DNA from: Haloplanus rubicundus
GTDB taxonomy: Archaea > Halobacteriota > Halobacteria > Halobacteriales > Haloferacaceae
Assembly (NCBI RefSeq): GCF_003342675.1
Contig: NZ_CP031148.1
Location: 2,728,001-2,792,000 of the forward strand
Reading direction: 5' to 3'
DNA length: 64,000 bases
Part shown: piece after piece, positions 61,610-64,000 of the stretch
How positions within the stretch are numbered: the first letter of the stretch is position 1
Layout of the letters: every line of letters begins with the position of its first letter
The notes under the pieces: generated by a model
What the model was told of the DNA's origin: nothing
What the model saw: the letters and a program-made list of their open reading frames with translations, nothing else
The model's database searches: none
Made by a program: the position numbers and the translations under genes

Positions 61610-62554
61610 ATGCGCCACCATCTTCGCAAAGCGAGGGAAATCTACGCCGGCGGGGGACTCCGAACCGTCGTTGGGAGTGCGTTGCGCTACGCACCGGTCG
61701 AGTTCAACAACGCCGTCTTTCACCTTCGCCACGGGAACGGAACCCACGTGATGGCGGAGGATTGGGACAACCTCCTGATCCTCGATGGCTGTCGATACGA
61801 CCTGTTCGAGGAGACAGTCGACATGGATGGGACGCTCGAATCCCGTATCTCGCTCGGGTCGAGCAGCGAGGAGTTCCTGGAGCGGAACTTCGGCGGGAAA
61901 ACGTTTCACGATACGGTCTACGTCAACGCGAACCCCTACATTCCCCGGTTGAATCTCGACAGGGATACGTTCCACGCGGTGATCGACTGTCTCGACGACT
62001 GGGAGCCGAACCTCCAGACGATTCCCCCCGAACCGGTGGCCGACGCGCTCCGAGAAGCCAATGCCGACTTCCCCGATAAGCGACTGGTCGGTCACTTCAT
62101 GCAGCCACACGCGCCCTTCATCGGGAAACTCGGCCAACGGATCGTCGGTGGCGGCTGGCGGTCCGACGAATCGGGCGAAGGCGAGCAAGGCATTTGGAAC
62201 TACCTCCGGGACGGGACGGCGGACGTCGACCTCGGAACCGTGTGGGACGCCTACCGCGAGAATCTCGAGGTCGTCCTCGAATCGGTCGAGGCGTTGCTCG
62301 ACGAACTCGACGGCAAGACGGTCATCACCGCGGACCACGGCAATCTCGTCGGCGAACGGTTAGGCCCCATCCCGACGCGACGGAAGTACGGCCACCCCTA
62401 CGGCGTCCACGCGCCGGGACTTGTCAGGGTCCCGTGGTTCGTCGTCCCATTCGACGACCGCCGCGAGATCACGGCCGACCCACCGATCGACCGGGGATCG
62501 ACGGCCGACCAGGAAACGGTCGAACAGCGCCTCGACGCGCTGGGGTACAAATGA
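61610..62554 (+). CDS. Alkaline-phosphatase-superfamily (sulfatase-like) protein, paralog B
   Basis: A 314-aa paralog of the protein at 60533. It has VMAEDWDNLLILDGCRYDLF in place of DACRYD, HDTVYVNANPYIPRLN, RLVGHFMQPHAPFIGKLGQRI and VITADHGNLVGERLGPIPTR with GHPYG distal. Both end in the same QRLDALGYK-type tail. The DHG-Asn here against DHG-Glu in paralog A is a notable change at a likely metal ligand neighbour. Start ATG at 61610; TATA TTATTG at 61581-61586. Probably acts on lipid-linked or surface glycans by context. Confidence 0.87.
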   Translation: MRHHLRKAREIYAGGGLRTVVGSALRYAPVEFNNAVFHLRHGNGTHVMAEDWDNLLILDGCRYDLFEETVDMDGTLESRISLGSSSEEFLERNFGGKTFHDTVYVNANPYIPRLNLDRDTFHAVIDCLDDWEPNLQTIPPEPVADALREANADFPDKRLVGHFMQPHAPFIGKLGQRIVGGGWRSDESGEGEQGIWNYLRDGTADVDLGTVWDAYRENLEVVLESVEALLDELDGKTVITADHGNLVGERLGPIPTRRKYGHPYGVHAPGLVRVPWFVVPFDDRREITADPPIDRGSTADQETVEQRLDALGYK

Positions 62555-62568
62555 TCGTCGGCCGGCAC

Positions 62569-63747
62569 TCACGCCGTCGACAGATCGCTAACCATCGCCT
62601 CCAACGCCTCGACGTCGACGACGATGTCCGTCGACCGTGGCTCGCAGACGAGTCGTTCGTACTCTAGGTCGAGCGTCTCCGCGAGGAGTTCGTACGGTTG
62701 TTTGACTTTCGAGCCGAACAGTTCGACGACGGTACAGTCCTCGGCGAAGACGATGTCGGCCAGTCCCGCACCGTGTGGTGCGACGACGAGGTCAGCCTCC
62801 GCGAACAGTCGAGCGTTCGTCGCCACCGACTGCTCCTCCAGGTTGTACGACTCGAAGCCGTACGCACGGAGCATCGACACGACCGCCGGTTCGTTTACCA
62901 CACGGCGTTCGACGGCGTTCGAACGGGAGACGTACACGTTGGAGGCGCCGGTAGACGACGAGGGCCGTTCGGAGAGCGCGCCGAGTATCCGGGACCGGAG
63001 CCACCGGTAATCGTCGATCCGTGGCTCGGGAAAGGACGGCACGAGGAGTTGCTCCGCCCGATAGACGGGCGCCGCCGCGCGTGTGATCTTGTCCTGCGGC
63101 CAGTCGAGCAGATCCAGCGTCTCGTCCGCGTACGGCGGGACACCGTCGGGGACGAGCAAGGTGACGTCCGCGCCCGTTTCCCGTTCGTACGCCTCGGCGT
63201 ACCGTACCTTCGGCACGGTTTCGACGAGCCAGTGGTAGTAGTTCGGATAGCGGGGTGAGAGGGGGAGGACGGTTCCGACCGGCGTCGCGTCCGATTCGAG
63301 GGCCGACCGATCGCCGCTGAGAATGTCGAACAGGACCGACCGGTCGCCGAAAAACGCCTGTCGCGAGAGACAGGCCATCGTGGCCTGTCGCGCGTGGTCC
63401 GGTGCCGCGGCCGTCTCCTCGACGATCTCCAGCGAGTCGGTGAGGGACAGCCCCGTGGTCGGCAGTACGTATCCCGGGCCGATGTCGGCCACGAACGGGG
63501 GGGAGAGCGTGCCCGCCCCGTCACCGAGAGAGTGGGTTCGACGGGCGCGGGTAACTAACTCGGCGCGGGAGACGGTCCGAAGGACGCCGGAATCCAGTAG
63601 GGGGTCGACGACGGATCGGCCCACTTTCTTCCGGAAGACCAAGTCGGCGGCCGAGACGAGCGTGGAGCGGAGTCCGTCGGCCGCCACCTTCCGTCTGAAC
63701 TTCCGGTAGGAGATGTCGGTCGGTGGCCACATGCTCCGGACTGTCAC
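62569..63747 (-). CDS. GT61-family glycosyltransferase
   Basis: A 392-aa protein of the GT61 (DUF563) family. LPLSPRYPNYYHWLVETVPKVRYAE gives the conserved NYYHWL signature, LLVPSFPEPRIDDYRWLRSRI follows, then VYVSRSNAVERRVVNEPAVVSML and the C-terminal VVAPHGAGLADIVFAEDCTVVELF, all typical. Likely adds a pentose or other sugar to surface polysaccharide. GTG at 63747 gives MTVRSMWPP; an ATG at 63732 is an alternative. Convergent with paralog B, ending 14 bases after its stop. Confidence 0.9.
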   Translation of the reverse strand: MTVRSMWPPTDISYRKFRRKVAADGLRSTLVSAADLVFRKKVGRSVVDPLLDSGVLRTVSRAELVTRARRTHSLGDGAGTLSPPFVADIGPGYVLPTTGLSLTDSLEIVEETAAAPDHARQATMACLSRQAFFGDRSVLFDILSGDRSALESDATPVGTVLPLSPRYPNYYHWLVETVPKVRYAEAYERETGADVTLLVPDGVPPYADETLDLLDWPQDKITRAAAPVYRAEQLLVPSFPEPRIDDYRWLRSRILGALSERPSSSTGASNVYVSRSNAVERRVVNEPAVVSMLRAYGFESYNLEEQSVATNARLFAEADLVVAPHGAGLADIVFAEDCTVVELFGSKVKQPYELLAETLDLEYERLVCEPRSTDIVVDVEALEAMVSDLSTA

Positions 63748-63923
63748 TTTCGGACGTTTGCCCGGGCAGGCATAATAAGGGAGGCGATTTCGTCACTCGG
63801 GGATCGGTCCCACTCCGCTGAAGGCGGAACGGGGCGTACTTCGTGATCAGACCGCCGCTGTCCGCCTTCGAACGCGGCAGCGTCTACACACGATTTAAGA
63901 AGAGGGACCCGAATCCTGACACA
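63748..63923. other. Divergent intergenic region before the last, truncated gene
   Basis: A 176-bp spacer with GATTTAAG (63892-63899), which sits 25-32 bases before the ATG at 63924 and is the likely TATA. A GCGG/CCGC-rich imperfect inverted repeat lies at about 63851-63881. No gene seen. Confidence 0.5.
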
Positions 63924-64000
63924 ATGAGCGGCCAGGGCCTGAGCGTCGAGAAGATCGTGAAGGGGATCCGAAATCCCAGCCGGGTCGTCGACGAGGTCAT
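63924..64000 (+). CDS. Truncated CDS at window end, probable third alkaline-phosphatase-superfamily paralog
   Basis: Only the first 25 codons are present (MSGQGLSVEKIVKGIRNPSR and on). The KIVKGIRNPSRVVDEV start resembles, from memory, the N-termini of haloarchaeal sulfatase-like proteins in glycan clusters, which continue into the DWDNLLLLDACRYD motif seen in the two complete neighbours. This is a guess from a short segment; the gene is real by TATA spacing and codon use. Confidence 0.6.
   Translation, partial: MSGQGLSVEKIVKGIRNPSRVVDEV

Noticed and set aside
1-64000. Prophage, transposon or integrative element
   Set aside because: No integrase, transposase, capsid, terminase or relaxase motif was found, and gene content looks chromosomal throughout.

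Overview
The window looks like chromosomal DNA of a halophilic archaeon (class Halobacteria). Predicted proteins are strongly acidic, third codon positions are very GC-rich, starts are mostly leaderless with an AT-rich TATA box about 22-32 bases upstream, and many families are haloarchaeal (Cdc48, HTH_10/Bat regulators, HEWD, DUF7563, AglB, DpsA, PAC2, archaeal GlmU). The genus cannot be fixed from the sequence. I see no rRNA, CRISPR array, transposase, integrase or prophage genes.

Layout. 0-9.8 kb: housekeeping genes (RuvC-like protein, RidA, LarC, Cdc48), a 7TM histidine kinase, a tRNA-like RNA locus, a zinc-ribbon protein, an XRE-CBS regulator, PurM, and a microprotein overlapping corA. 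9.8-21.3 kb: PAC2 protein, a TetR-MATE operon with a palindromic operator, VIT1-like protein, UspA, an overlapping TraB/M50 protease pair, glycerate kinase, DpsA, MscS, a hairpin-rich non-coding element, an HTH membrane protein, a bifunctional nuclease and a thioesterase. 21.3-28.6 kb: signalling genes, with a double-domain KaiC-like ATPase divergent from a LOV histidine kinase and a large Bat-type PAS/GAF regulator divergent from a short HTH_10 protein. 28.6-36.3 kb: one exported giant protein (about 2579 aa) with beta-helix, PKD, CARDB and C-terminal dockerin modules. 36.6-40.6 kb: IleRS and OsmC.

40.8-50 kb: nucleotide-sugar supply (UDP-glucose dehydrogenase, a sugar nucleotidyltransferase, GlmS, archaeal GlmU), then an FAD oxidoreductase, phosphoglycolate phosphatase and HPP protein. 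50-52 kb: small metal- or zinc-related proteins and a methyltransferase. 52-64 kb: a protein-glycosylation and surface-glycan island with the oligosaccharyltransferase AglB in an operon with a DUF368 (PopT-type polyprenyl-phosphate transporter) gene, GT2, two GT4 and one GT61 glycosyltransferases, an FkbM methyltransferase, and two (probably three) alkaline-phosphatase-superfamily proteins. The 41-47 kb block would supply activated sugars, the glycosyltransferases would build lipid-linked glycans, AglB would transfer them to protein, and DUF368 could recycle the lipid carrier.

The most unusual non-coding signals are a 136-nt tRNA-like locus lacking a normal anticodon arm (6583-6718); a dispersed ~75-85 bp repeat with terminal inverted repeats that begins at the TGA stop codon of four plus-strand genes (6455, 19122, 28501, 51683); and a 310-bp element at 19240-19549 bounded by 15-bp inverted repeats and packed with perfect hairpins.
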